Below are positions 37,655-45,310 of a DNA stretch of 50,900 nt, piece after piece. The notes beneath the pieces are model-generated. The model was not told the DNA's origin. It worked only from the letters and a program-made list of their open reading frames with translations, and searched no databases. The stretch lies in the NCBI GenBank assembly GCA_021324095.1, contig JAJPJT010000036.1, positions 1-50,900 of the forward strand, in the 5' to 3' direction. The stretch is from Gammaproteobacteria bacterium (lineage in GTDB: Bacteria; Pseudomonadota; Gammaproteobacteria; Xanthomonadales; Rhodanobacteraceae). The position numbers and the translations under genes are program-made. Position 1 is the first letter of the stretch, and every line of letters starts with the position of its first letter.

Positions 37655-37990
37655 TCACTTGTTGTTGATAACCGGACCGGTGTTGCCTTGGGCTGTGGGA
37701 TTCGGTCGCGATGACGCGGTGCTGTATTGCACGCCATTCAAGGTCACCACGATGGTGTAGCCGTATGCAACTGCGCTCGTATTGTTGTCGGTGATCGTGA
37801 TCTCGGTGCTACTGACGCTCGGGGCGCCGAATGGCGGATTGGGCAGTCCGCTCAGCGACGTGAACGTGAACGTCTGGTTGGAAGCGCGCTCCCACTTGAT
37901 CGTCTGGTTGCCGCTGTTGACATCGTGGATTCTGGGCTGCACGGTGACTGGCGGATTGGCGCTGGCGTCGAGCGATACCTGGATAGCCAT
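37655..37990 (-). CDS. Small DP-EP-like beta protein, module 2
   Basis: 111 residues. Beta-rich: IQVSLDASANPPVTVQPRI, SNQTFTFTSLSGLPNPPFG, STEITITDNNTSAVAYGYTI, VVTLNGVQYS, ending GNTGPVINNK. The ITDNN...Y-x-Y-x-I...NG...PVIxN layout is the pattern I recall for the DP-EP family, whose function is unknown; I cannot run a profile search. ATG 37990 has AGGAG upstream and lies 26 bp after the TIR-TPR stop, so cotranscription is expected. No signal peptide is seen, so it is presumably cytoplasmic. Confidence 0.75.
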   Translation of the reverse strand: MAIQVSLDASANPPVTVQPRIHDVNSGNQTIKWERASNQTFTFTSLSGLPNPPFGAPSVSSTEITITDNNTSAVAYGYTIVVTLNGVQYSTASSRPNPTAQGNTGPVINNK

Positions 37991-38016
37991 GACACATCTC
38001 CTGTACGGATACGGCG

Positions 38017-40266
38017 CTAGGGGCGGGCCGCGTCGCCTTGCATGATCTGGGCAAGCCGTTGCTGGAATGCTGCGTTGGCGGGATAGTCGATGCGCTTGCT
38101 GGCCAGCAGCGCCACGAAGTCCGGCGTGCGATAACCCATAGCGTTCAACTTCGCGATGATCGGCCGCGCGGCCTCGGTTTGGTCGAGCCGCAGCAGCGTT
38201 TCGGTGTATGCAGCAAGAAAATTCGGGTCGTCGCCCGCGCGCAACGCGGGTTGCAGCAGGTCGCGCGCTTGCGTCCACTCGTGCTGCGCGGTCGCCGTGT
38301 CATGGGTTCGTGCGGCAACCCGTCCCAGCAGCAGATGTGCTTGCGCGTCGAGTAGCAGATCACCGCGATCGTTCGGCGCCTTGGCGCGCATCTTCTCGAT
38401 GATGGTTTGCGCGGATCGTACGGAACTTTCCGCGGCAGCGAAGCTGCCTCGTTCGAGTTGCAGGCGTGCGTTCTCGAGTCGTGCCTGTGACAGTTCGTGC
38501 TGGAAGTCGCTGCTGATGGGGTCTTTTTTCAGCAGTGCTTCGAGCGTTTGTGCTGCCTGCTCGTCCGCGCCTTGGGCTTCGTCGAGGCGGCCGAGTTGTC
38601 GCAGCAATCCTCCCGCTTGCTGGCTGTAGAGTGCGAAGTCCTCTTGCCAACTCGTATTGGTGGAGTCGAATGCGAGCAATGCTTTTGCCTGAGCGACTGC
38701 TTGCTCGCTGTAGTGCAATCCGGCATCTGTCTCGCCACACCATGCAAGTGTGCGGCCCAGGATCGCATTGCTGATTAGCAAGCTTTCTTGGGCTGCGCGA
38801 TCTTGGGGGGCGTCCAGCGCCAGCTTCGACTTGATCCGGTGCTCGGAGGCGTAGTCCGTCAGTGCTCGATTGATTTGGCCACGCTCTACCGCCAATCTGC
38901 CGAGGCTGTCCCATGCCCACGCCAGACTCGATAGCCGGTCGGCATTGGTGGGCGCGCTGTCAACCAATGACTGCTGAAGCTTCAGCCTGGCATCGTATTC
39001 GGTTTGCGCACCTGTGAAATCACCACGTGCTTCCAGCACGTGCCCGGCATTGTTTCTCGCATACGCCAAGTTCAACGTTACCGCACTGTCGTTTGGTGTT
39101 TTTGAATGCGCCCTGCCTAATACGTCGATAGCCAAATGGAAACTTTTCAAGGCGTTGTCCAGATCGCCCTGTTGCCAATACGCATTGCCGAGCGAATTCA
39201 AACTTTCGCCCCAATTCGTCAGTCGGCTTGCATCGTTGGGCGCACGTCTCGCCAGTTCGGAAGCCAGTGTTGCTGCTGATTGCCACGCCTTGGTCGATTG
39301 TGCGAGTTGTCCGTGCGCTTCGGTCATCACGATGCCGATCTTGTCCAGCGCCTTCACGCGAAGTTCCAGCGCCGTGTCGCTGGCATCGGCGGCAGGCAGC
39401 GAAGCGAAGTAGGCCAGCGCCTTGTCGTCCACCGCCTCCATGATGTCCAGGCGGTGCACCTGGTTCAGCTTGTCGTTGAGATCGCCGAGCATGAAGCCGA
39501 CCAGGCCTTCGGCCTGCTTCTGCCGGCGCACGGCAGCCTGTTTCGCGATCACGGCTTCGTGTTGCGCGATCACCGCGCGGTGTCGGGAAACCAGCGCGAA
39601 GATCGCCAGCACGATGGTCACCGCCATCACGCCCACGGCGAGCGCGGTGATCGCGGTCATGCGCTGGAGTTGCCGGCGCTGCTCGCGCTGCTTCAGCGCA
39701 TCGAAGCCGACGTCCAGCATCCCGGCGATGAGTCTCAGTTTCGCGTTGGGTTTGCCGTCCTTGCCGGGTCGCGCGTCGGCGGCGATCGGTTCGGTGCGCT
39801 GGCTCGTGGGCTGGCCATTCGCATCGAGCCTGAATCGCAGCGCCGGGCAGAAGCATTCCTCGGCTGCGCGACCGGGCAGGTCGGTCGCATTCGGTTCGCC
39901 GCCGACGATCAGGCAGAAAATGCGATCGCCTCGGCCCATCCGCTTGTACGCCAGCACTTCCTCGTTCACCCAGCGCGACGCGGCCGATGCGGGCGAACAG
40001 ATGACGATCAGGTTTTCCGATTGCGCGAGCGCCGCGTTGACTTTCTCGGCGAGGCTGTCGGCGCTGGCGAGTTCGTCGCGGTCGCGGAAGATCGGGATCA
40101 GCCGGCGCGGAATCGTGCCATGCGCGGTTTCGGTGCCGACCAGCCGTGACGGCACGCGCCAGGTCTCCAGCGCCTTGTGCAGCCAGTCCGCCCACGTCTT
40201 GTCCTTGTGGCTGTAGCTGACGAAGGCGCGGTAGGTAAACCCGTCGTGGGAGGACGACTCAGCCAT
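38017..40266 (-). CDS. TIR-transmembrane-TPR protein, module 2
   Basis: 749-residue paralog of the module 1 protein with the same order: TIR-like domain (YRAFVSYSHKDKTWADWLHK; Trp 99 and Glu 103 in SRWVNEEV), the conserved LPGRAAEECFCPALRF, a membrane segment (about 204-226), FMLGDLNDKLNQVHRLDIM and TPR-like repeats to the C-terminus. The first 230 residues resemble module 1 far more than the TPR part does, suggesting conserved signalling and diverged recognition. ATG 40266 is chosen with AAGGG upstream; an ATG 11 codons earlier is possible. A degenerate CRP-type site lies about 134 bp upstream. Confidence 0.87.
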   Translation of the reverse strand: MAESSSHDGFTYRAFVSYSHKDKTWADWLHKALETWRVPSRLVGTETAHGTIPRRLIPIFRDRDELASADSLAEKVNAALAQSENLIVICSPASAASRWVNEEVLAYKRMGRGDRIFCLIVGGEPNATDLPGRAAEECFCPALRFRLDANGQPTSQRTEPIAADARPGKDGKPNAKLRLIAGMLDVGFDALKQREQRRQLQRMTAITALAVGVMAVTIVLAIFALVSRHRAVIAQHEAVIAKQAAVRRQKQAEGLVGFMLGDLNDKLNQVHRLDIMEAVDDKALAYFASLPAADASDTALELRVKALDKIGIVMTEAHGQLAQSTKAWQSAATLASELARRAPNDASRLTNWGESLNSLGNAYWQQGDLDNALKSFHLAIDVLGRAHSKTPNDSAVTLNLAYARNNAGHVLEARGDFTGAQTEYDARLKLQQSLVDSAPTNADRLSSLAWAWDSLGRLAVERGQINRALTDYASEHRIKSKLALDAPQDRAAQESLLISNAILGRTLAWCGETDAGLHYSEQAVAQAKALLAFDSTNTSWQEDFALYSQQAGGLLRQLGRLDEAQGADEQAAQTLEALLKKDPISSDFQHELSQARLENARLQLERGSFAAAESSVRSAQTIIEKMRAKAPNDRGDLLLDAQAHLLLGRVAARTHDTATAQHEWTQARDLLQPALRAGDDPNFLAAYTETLLRLDQTEAARPIIAKLNAMGYRTPDFVALLASKRIDYPANAAFQQRLAQIMQGDAARP

Positions 40267-40389
40267 GACGAAGCCCTTGTACCCGTTGCGTCGAACCATC
40301 CGTGGCGAAACGCGATCGTCGGGCGCACAGGGCGCTGGCGGGTCGCCGCGATCCGGCAGCGCCGGATGCGAGTCGCGGAAGCTAACACA

Positions 40390-40411
40390 AAACGTGAACC
40401 GTGTCCCGTTT
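40390..40411. promoter_or_regulatory. Degenerate CRP/Clp-type site
   Basis: AAACGTGA, six bases (ACCGTG), TCCCGTTT. The left half-site has one mismatch and the right half-site two against AAATGTGA/TCACATTT. It sits at nearly the same distance from the module 2 start as the perfect site does from module 1, which is the main support. Confidence 0.45.
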
Positions 40412-40423
40412 CGGGGGCTTGCG

Positions 40424-41026
40424 CTAGCCTTTCAGTGGCTTGGCCATGCGGAGCAACTCGGTCCTGAAGCCGGCGCGCTCGTAAAGGGCGCGGGCCCGCG
40501 CATTGCCGGGAAAGACCGACAGCGTCAACAGCTTGCAGTGGCGCGTACTGGCCCAGGACTCCGCGTGCGCGAGCAGCGCACGGCCGATCCCTTGGCCATC
40601 ATGGTCCTTTGCGATCGCCAGATCGGAAACATGGCAGACGCGGGCGCCGGAGAAGAAATCGCGCTGGACCTGAAGTTGCAGGAAGCCGGTGCGGTCGCCG
40701 CGGAAGTCTTCAGACACGAAGAAGTGACTGCCCGCCGGGCGCTCGCGCAAGGCATGTTCGACATCCTTGTGGATCGCGGCGAGCACGTCGCGCTTGCGCC
40801 GGCCTTTCGGCAGAGCGAACGAGGCGAAGCGCGGCACCAGCGACAGGATGAACTCCATGTCGTCGGCGGTGGCGGGGCGAATGGCGATGCGCGGTTTGCG
40901 TGCATAAGGTTCCCCCTCACGCGCCAGGCCTGTCCTGAGCACCGTCGAACGGCGTTGCGCGCTTGCCTCCCTCTCCCCGGCGGGGAGAGGGCTGGGGTGA
41001 GGGGGCGAACGGCGCCTCGGCTTCAT
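40424..41026 (-). CDS. GNAT-family N-acetyltransferase
   Basis: 200 residues. The GNAT domain starts at RIAIRPATADDMEFILSLVPR and includes the acetyl-CoA binding loop AKDHDGQGIGRALLAHAE, then LLTLSVFPGNARARALYERAGF, the usual C-terminal motif. Substrate unknown. The only good start is ATG 41026, overlapping the acyl-CoA dehydrogenase stop (ATGA). This places about 35 residues encoded by an interspersed CCCTCTCCCC/GGGGAGAGGG repeat between the start codon and the domain. Either the repeat is translated, or translation begins at an internal GTG (STVLRTG). Confidence 0.8.
   Translation of the reverse strand: MKPRRRSPPHPSPLPAGEREASAQRRSTVLRTGLAREGEPYARKPRIAIRPATADDMEFILSLVPRFASFALPKGRRKRDVLAAIHKDVEHALRERPAGSHFFVSEDFRGDRTGFLQLQVQRDFFSGARVCHVSDLAIAKDHDGQGIGRALLAHAESWASTRHCKLLTLSVFPGNARARALYERAGFRTELLRMAKPLKG
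40929..41012. repeat. Interspersed repeat inside the GNAT reading frame
   Basis: CCTCTCCCCGGCGGGGAGAGG forms a stem around 40971-40991, flanked by a CTCACCCCAGCC-type text on the minus strand and GGTGCTCAGGACAGGCCTG near 40929. This is the common Xanthomonadales CCCTCTCCCC repeat type, here within the 5' part of a gene. Confidence 0.65.
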
Positions 41027-42816
41027 CCAAACAGCTTGTCCGGCATCGCGAAGATGCTGTCGGGCCCCGCCTGCATGGCCGCGAGGTGCATGCGCGTACG
41101 CGGCAGGATGCGGTCGAAGTAAAAACGCGCGGTCATGCGCTTCGCCTGTTTGAAGTCGTCCGATTGCGATGATGCATCCGCCGCGGCCACGCTGCGCGTC
41201 CACGCGTCGGCCAGGGCGATGTAGCCGCAATAGAACAGGTAATCGACCGCCGACGCGCCGATCTCGTCCGGGTTCGATACGGCGCGCATGCCGAGCCGCT
41301 GCGTGACTTCGGTCCATTCCTTGGCGAGTGCAGACAGTTTCGGAATGAATTCCTTCAACGTTTCGTCGCTCGCGTGCTGCGCGCAGAACGCGCCCAGGTC
41401 TTCCAGGAACAGGCGCAATCCTTCGCCGCGCTGCTGCACGATCTTTCGGCCCAGCAGATCCAGCGCCTGGATGCCGGTGGTGCCTTCGTAGATCGTGGTG
41501 ATGCGGGCGTCGCGCGCGTACTGCTCCACGCCCTGCTCGGCGATGTAGCCGTGGCCGCCGTAGATCTGCAGCGCGAGATTGGTGCACTCGACGGCGTTTT
41601 CGGTGAGCAGCGCCTTGATGATGGGCGTGAGGAACGACACCAGCGCGTCGGCTCGCTTCACTTCTGCCGGGTTTTTCGCGCGGTGCTGGATGTCGACCAG
41701 GGTCGCGGCGTACAGCCCGAGCGCACGTCCGCCTTCGATCAGCGCCTTCTGGGTCAGCAACATGCGGCGGATGTCGCCGTGCACGATCAGCGGGTCGGCG
41801 GGTTTATCCGGGAACTTCGCACCCGAGAGAGCGCGCATCTGCAGGCGCTCGCGCGCGTAAGCCAATGCGTTCTGGTACGCGCGTTCGGAAAGTGCCAGGC
41901 CCTGCAATCCGACCGCCAGCCGCGCGGTGTTCATCATGGTGAACATCGCGTTCAAACCCTTGTTGGGTTCGCCGATGAGCCAGCCCTGCGCCGCGTCGAA
42001 GTTCAGCACGCAAGTGGCGGAACCCTTCAATCCCATCTTGTGCTCGATGGATCCGCACCGGACCGCGTTGCGCTTGCCCTTCTTGCCGTCCTTGCCGATA
42101 TGGAACTTGGGCACGATGAACAGCGAGATGCCCTTCACGCCTTTCGGCGCGTCCGGAAGGCGCGCGAGCACGAGATGCACGATGTTGTCGGTGAAATCGT
42201 GCTCGCCCGCGGTGATGAAAATCTTGGTGCCGCTGATCGCGTAGCTGCCATCCTCGTTCGGTTCCGCGCGCGTTTTCAGCAGGCCGAGATCGGAACCGCA
42301 ATGCGCTTCCGTGAGGCACATCGTGCCGGTCCATTCGCCGGAGACGATCGGTTTCAGGAAGGCTTCCTTCTGCCAGTCGGCGCCGTGCATGCGCAGGGCT
42401 TCGGTCGCGCCGTGCGAGAGCAGCGGATAGGTCCCCCACGCGAGATTGGCCGAGTCGACCATCTCCTTGACGGGTGCGCCAATGGTTTCCGGCAAGCCTT
42501 GTCCGCCGAACGCTTCGGGCGCGGTCAGTCCGGCCCAGCCCCCTTCGATGTATTGTTCGTACGCATGCTTGAAGCCTTCCGGTGTCGTGACCGCGCCGGT
42601 CTCTTTGTCGAAGGTGCAGCCCTGCCGGTCGCCGACCTCGTTGAGTGGTGCCAACACCTGTTGCGAAAATTTCGCGGCTTCCTCCAGCACCGCGTCGATG
42701 GTTTCGCAGGTAAGTCCGTCGCAGCCCGGCAATTTCGCGAACAGTTTCCCGACATCCAGCAGGTCGTAGAGATCGAAACGGATGTCGGCGAGTGGGGCGG
42801 TGTAGTGGGTTGTCAT
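41023..42816 (-). CDS. Acyl-CoA dehydrogenase, DmdC-like long type
   Basis: FAD-dependent flavoenzyme of 597 residues, the length of the DmdC/3-methylmercaptopropionyl-CoA dehydrogenase group rather than the 380-residue short-chain enzymes. Seen: GLTAPEAFGGQGLPETIGAP, MCLTEAHCGSDLGLLKTRA, ISGTKIFITAGEHDF, and the C-terminal IYGGHGYIAEQGVEQYARDA with TTIYEGTTGIQALDLLGRK. The natural substrate cannot be told from sequence. ATG 42816 begins MTTHYTAPLADIRF, as in homologues; the upstream ORF extension is discarded. It is coupled to the GNAT gene by an ATGA overlap. Confidence 0.93.
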   Translation of the reverse strand: MTTHYTAPLADIRFDLYDLLDVGKLFAKLPGCDGLTCETIDAVLEEAAKFSQQVLAPLNEVGDRQGCTFDKETGAVTTPEGFKHAYEQYIEGGWAGLTAPEAFGGQGLPETIGAPVKEMVDSANLAWGTYPLLSHGATEALRMHGADWQKEAFLKPIVSGEWTGTMCLTEAHCGSDLGLLKTRAEPNEDGSYAISGTKIFITAGEHDFTDNIVHLVLARLPDAPKGVKGISLFIVPKFHIGKDGKKGKRNAVRCGSIEHKMGLKGSATCVLNFDAAQGWLIGEPNKGLNAMFTMMNTARLAVGLQGLALSERAYQNALAYARERLQMRALSGAKFPDKPADPLIVHGDIRRMLLTQKALIEGGRALGLYAATLVDIQHRAKNPAEVKRADALVSFLTPIIKALLTENAVECTNLALQIYGGHGYIAEQGVEQYARDARITTIYEGTTGIQALDLLGRKIVQQRGEGLRLFLEDLGAFCAQHASDETLKEFIPKLSALAKEWTEVTQRLGMRAVSNPDEIGASAVDYLFYCGYIALADAWTRSVAAADASSQSDDFKQAKRMTARFYFDRILPRTRMHLAAMQAGPDSIFAMPDKLFG

Positions 42817-42890
42817 GGGTCTTTTCGGCGTCTTGCGAACCGAACGGGGTTGCTTTGAATACTGGCGTATCGGCTGAAGCGAATAGGTCA

Positions 42891-42965
42891 GCAAATGAAC
42901 GCAAATTCACGCAAATGAATTGCGTTGTTTGAGACCGATTCGCGTTTATTTGCGTTCATTCGCGG
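42891..42965. repeat. Inverted repeat of GAATGAACGCAAAT type
   Basis: GCAAATGAACGCAAATTCACG from 42891 faces ATTTGCGTTCATTCGCGG at 42948-42965. The latter matches, in inverse orientation, all 18 bases of CCGCGAATGAACGCAAAT at 45107-45124. No gene lies here; it separates the dehydrogenase and lipoprotein genes. Confidence 0.75.
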
Positions 42966-43007
42966 ACTGATTTTTCTTGTTGTCGAATGCGGCGCGGCCG
43001 CGAACTC

Positions 43008-43508
43008 TCAACGCCAGATGTTGCTGACGCCCGGCACCGGCGAAATGTAGCCCGAGCCGTTGAGCTTGAATGGCTGCGCCTTGCCGGTGGTGCCCTTGCC
43101 GACCGAGAGCGTGCCTTTGAGTTCGTAGCGGATCGCGTTGCGCTTGGCGGCGGCCAGCGCGGCGACGCCGGCCGGATCCGGCTCGAACGTCGCGGTCGCG
43201 ATATCGGCGTCCATCGCGGGAATGTCGAGCCCGGGCGAGATCGCGACGTGGCCCGCCGGCTTGCCGTCCAAATCGAGCGTCGCGTCGATCGCATAAACGT
43301 GCATGCCGGTGTCGTAGCTGTAATTCTGGAAACGCACCACCGCGGCCCAGGTGCCGTCGCTGTTGACGGTGAGTTGCTGGATGCTGGCGGTCGGCGGCTG
43401 CAGCTTGGTGCTGGCGCCGAAGCAGCCGGCGAGTGCCAGCGTCACGCAGGCAAGCAGGACGAGCGCGGCACACGTGCGCGGTGAGGTTCTCGACAAACGG
43501 TTGGTCAT
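43008..43508 (-). CDS. LEA2-type lipoprotein
   Basis: 166 residues. The N-terminus has a basic region, a hydrophobic core and lipobox LAGC with cysteine 29, so it is envelope-anchored. The body has a beta-sandwich pattern seen in LEA type 2 proteins: QLTVNSDGTWAAVVRFQNYS, MHVYAIDATLDLDGKPAGHV, YELKGTLSVGKG and a C-terminal YISPVPGVSNIWR. Such proteins are linked to stress or desiccation, but the role here is not known. It is on the same strand as mod, 46 bp after modC, and may be cotranscribed. Confidence 0.75.
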   Translation of the reverse strand: MTNRLSRTSPRTCAALVLLACVTLALAGCFGASTKLQPPTASIQQLTVNSDGTWAAVVRFQNYSYDTGMHVYAIDATLDLDGKPAGHVAISPGLDIPAMDADIATATFEPDPAGVAALAAAKRNAIRYELKGTLSVGKGTTGKAQPFKLNGSGYISPVPGVSNIWR

Positions 43509-43554
43509 TGGCCGGCTCCTCGGTGGCGTTGGCAGACGCTAATCGACAGGTACT

Positions 43555-44253
43555 TTACCCCGTAGCGCGGGCCTGCGGCGTGTCGGGGGACGCTGTCGAC
43601 ACCTGGAACGTCCGGATGTCTTCCAGGGCGGCGAGCCGCCCATCCTCGATCCGCGCCACGCTGTCGGCCAGCGCGATCACCTCGTCGGGCTGATGACTGA
43701 CCAGGATCGTCGTGAGCGCGAACTCACGTTTGAGCTCGTGCAGGTATTTCAGTACCTCCACGCGCGCTTCACGGTGGAGGTTCGCCAGCGGTTCGTCCAG
43801 CAGCAGTGCGTGCGGTTGGCGCAGCAGCGCGCGGCCGATCGCGACGCGGCGGATCTGTCCGCCAGAAAGCTGGCCGGGCCTGTGCTTCAGCAAGCCGGAG
43901 AGTCCGAGCAATTGCACGACGCCGTCGCACTTCGCCGGCGCCGCTCCGCGCGGCATGCCGTAGCGCAGGTTCTCGCGCACCGTGAGGTGGGGGAACAGCC
44001 GTGCATCCTGGAACACCACGCCCAGCCCGCGCCACGCCGCGGGCAAGTCGATTCCTGTCGAACTGTCGAACAAGGTTCGTCCATCGATCGAAATGCGTCC
44101 GCGGCGCGGCCGCAGCAGGCCCGCGATCGCGAGCAGTGTCGAGGTCTTGCCGCAACCGGAGTGGCCGAACAGCGCCAGCGCACGCGCTGGCGACGCCAGT
44201 GCCAGTTCCAGCGAAAACTCGCCGCGTTGCAGCGCGAGATCGAGTTCGATCAT
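43555..44253 (-). CDS. modC: Molybdate ABC transporter ATP-binding protein
   Basis: 232-residue ATPase. Walker A GHSGCGKT, Q-loop region LGVVFQDARLFPHLTVRENL typical of ModC, signature LSGGQ, Walker B LLLDEP and switch His in ILVSHQPDEV. It lacks the C-terminal molybdate-binding (TOBE) domain of E. coli ModC, so regulation by bound molybdate is not expected. It follows modB after 124 bp containing a large inverted repeat. Confidence 0.9.
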   Translation of the reverse strand: MIELDLALQRGEFSLELALASPARALALFGHSGCGKTSTLLAIAGLLRPRRGRISIDGRTLFDSSTGIDLPAAWRGLGVVFQDARLFPHLTVRENLRYGMPRGAAPAKCDGVVQLLGLSGLLKHRPGQLSGGQIRRVAIGRALLRQPHALLLDEPLANLHREARVEVLKYLHELKREFALTTILVSHQPDEVIALADSVARIEDGRLAALEDIRTFQVSTASPDTPQARATG

Positions 44254-44276
44254 GCGAGCTGGGCCACAAGTATTCC

Positions 44277-44367
44277 GTTCGCGCTGAGCGTAATGAGCGC
44301 AGCGAATGAAGTCGAAGCGCAGCGCGTTCTTCGACTCCGCCCCTTCGGGGCTACGCTCAGAACGAAC
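44277..44367. repeat. REP-like inverted repeat between modB and modC
   Basis: Outer arms GTTCGCGCTGAGCGTA (from 44277) and TACGCTCAGAACGAAC (to 44367) pair at 13 of 16 positions; inner arms include GTCGAAG and CTTCGAC, plus a CCCCTTCGGGG stem. Such palindromes can stabilise upstream mRNA or reduce downstream expression, here within an operon. Confidence 0.75.
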
Positions 44368-44377
44368 GAAGGAAACT

Positions 44378-45076
44378 TCATGCCTCGGCCTCCGATTGCC
44401 GCGCGCCGCCGCGCAGCAGCATCAGCGCGGCAATCAATCCCGCAACGAGTGCGACGACCACAGCAACCAGGGTCAATCGCAGCGCGCCGCCTTCGCCGCC
44501 GGGCGTCGAGATCAGCTCGTACAGGGCGATGGGCAGCGTGCGCGTCTGACCGGGAATCGACGACACGAACGTGATGGTGGCGCCGAATTCGCCGAACGCG
44601 CGTGCGAACGCCAGGGCAAGGCCTGCCACCAGTCCGCGCAGCGACAGCGGCAGCGTGATGCCGAAGAAGATCCGCCACGGACCCGCTCCGAGCGTGGCGG
44701 CGGCGTGCTCCAGTTTCCGGTCCACCGACTCGAACGCGTTGCGCAACGCCACCACCAGCAACGGAAACGCCATTACCGCCGCGGCCAGCGCCGCGCCGGT
44801 CCAGCGGAATGCGATGGAAAGTCCGGCTGCATCGAGCAGCCGCCCGATCGCGCCGTGGTGGCCGAACACGATCAGCAGGATGTAGCCCGTGACCACCGGC
44901 GGCAGGATCAACGGCAACAGCAGCAGGCCTTCGAACAGCGGCTTGCCGAAGAAACGCGTGCGCGCCAGCAGCCACGCGCAGCCGACCGCGACCGGCAACG
45001 AGCACACGACGCCGACCAGCGAGACCTTGAAGCTCAAGGCCAGCGCGACGGTTTCAGGGTGGGTCAGAAGATTCAT
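44378..45076 (-). CDS. modB: Molybdate ABC transporter permease
   Basis: 232-residue inner-membrane permease with about five hydrophobic segments. Seen: ALALSFKVSLVGVVCSLPVA, LILPPVVTGYILLIVFG, and the coupling motif AAATLGAGPWRIFFGITLPL (EAA loop) followed by AFARAFGEFGATITF, characteristic of ModB. ATG 45076 gives MNLLTHPETVALALS, the family's N-terminus; an upstream ORF extension lies in repeat DNA. The operon order modA-modB-modC is standard. Confidence 0.93.
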   Translation of the reverse strand: MNLLTHPETVALALSFKVSLVGVVCSLPVAVGCAWLLARTRFFGKPLFEGLLLLPLILPPVVTGYILLIVFGHHGAIGRLLDAAGLSIAFRWTGAALAAAVMAFPLLVVALRNAFESVDRKLEHAAATLGAGPWRIFFGITLPLSLRGLVAGLALAFARAFGEFGATITFVSSIPGQTRTLPIALYELISTPGGEGGALRLTLVAVVVALVAGLIAALMLLRGGARQSEAEA

Positions 45077-45164
45077 GCGGCATGCAAAGATCGAAAAGCG
45101 ATTTGTCCGCGAATGAACGCAAATGGCCATCATTGCATTGTTTCGGAGCGACCTGATTTTGCTC

Positions 45165-45292
45165 GTCATTCCGGGGCCGCCGCAGTTCCGTCGCGGCGAA
45201 CCCGGAATCCAGCTCTCTGCTCTTCGTGATGTTACAAAACCTGGATTCCGGGTCCGACCTGCGGTGACGCCTGCAGGCCGCCCCGGAATGAC
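45165..45292. mobile_element. MITE-like nested inverted repeat between modA and modB
   Basis: Ends GTCATTCCGGGGC (45165-45177) and GCCCCGGAATGAC (45280-45292) are a perfect 13-bp inverted pair. Inside, CCCGGAATCCAG and CTGGATTCCGGG are a perfect 12-bp pair. 128 bp, no ORF. It has the same ends as 26436-26698. An 18-bp copy of the GAATGAACGCAAAT repeat lies just beside it (45107-45124). Confidence 0.7.
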
Positions 45293-45310
45293 AAGCGGCG
45301 ATAGTCCCCG

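Noticed and set aside
38017..38278. Extended N-terminus of the module 2 DP-EP-like gene reaching 38278
   Set aside because: The extra 96 residues overlap the TIR-TPR gene in another frame; ATG 37990 has a good ribosome binding site.
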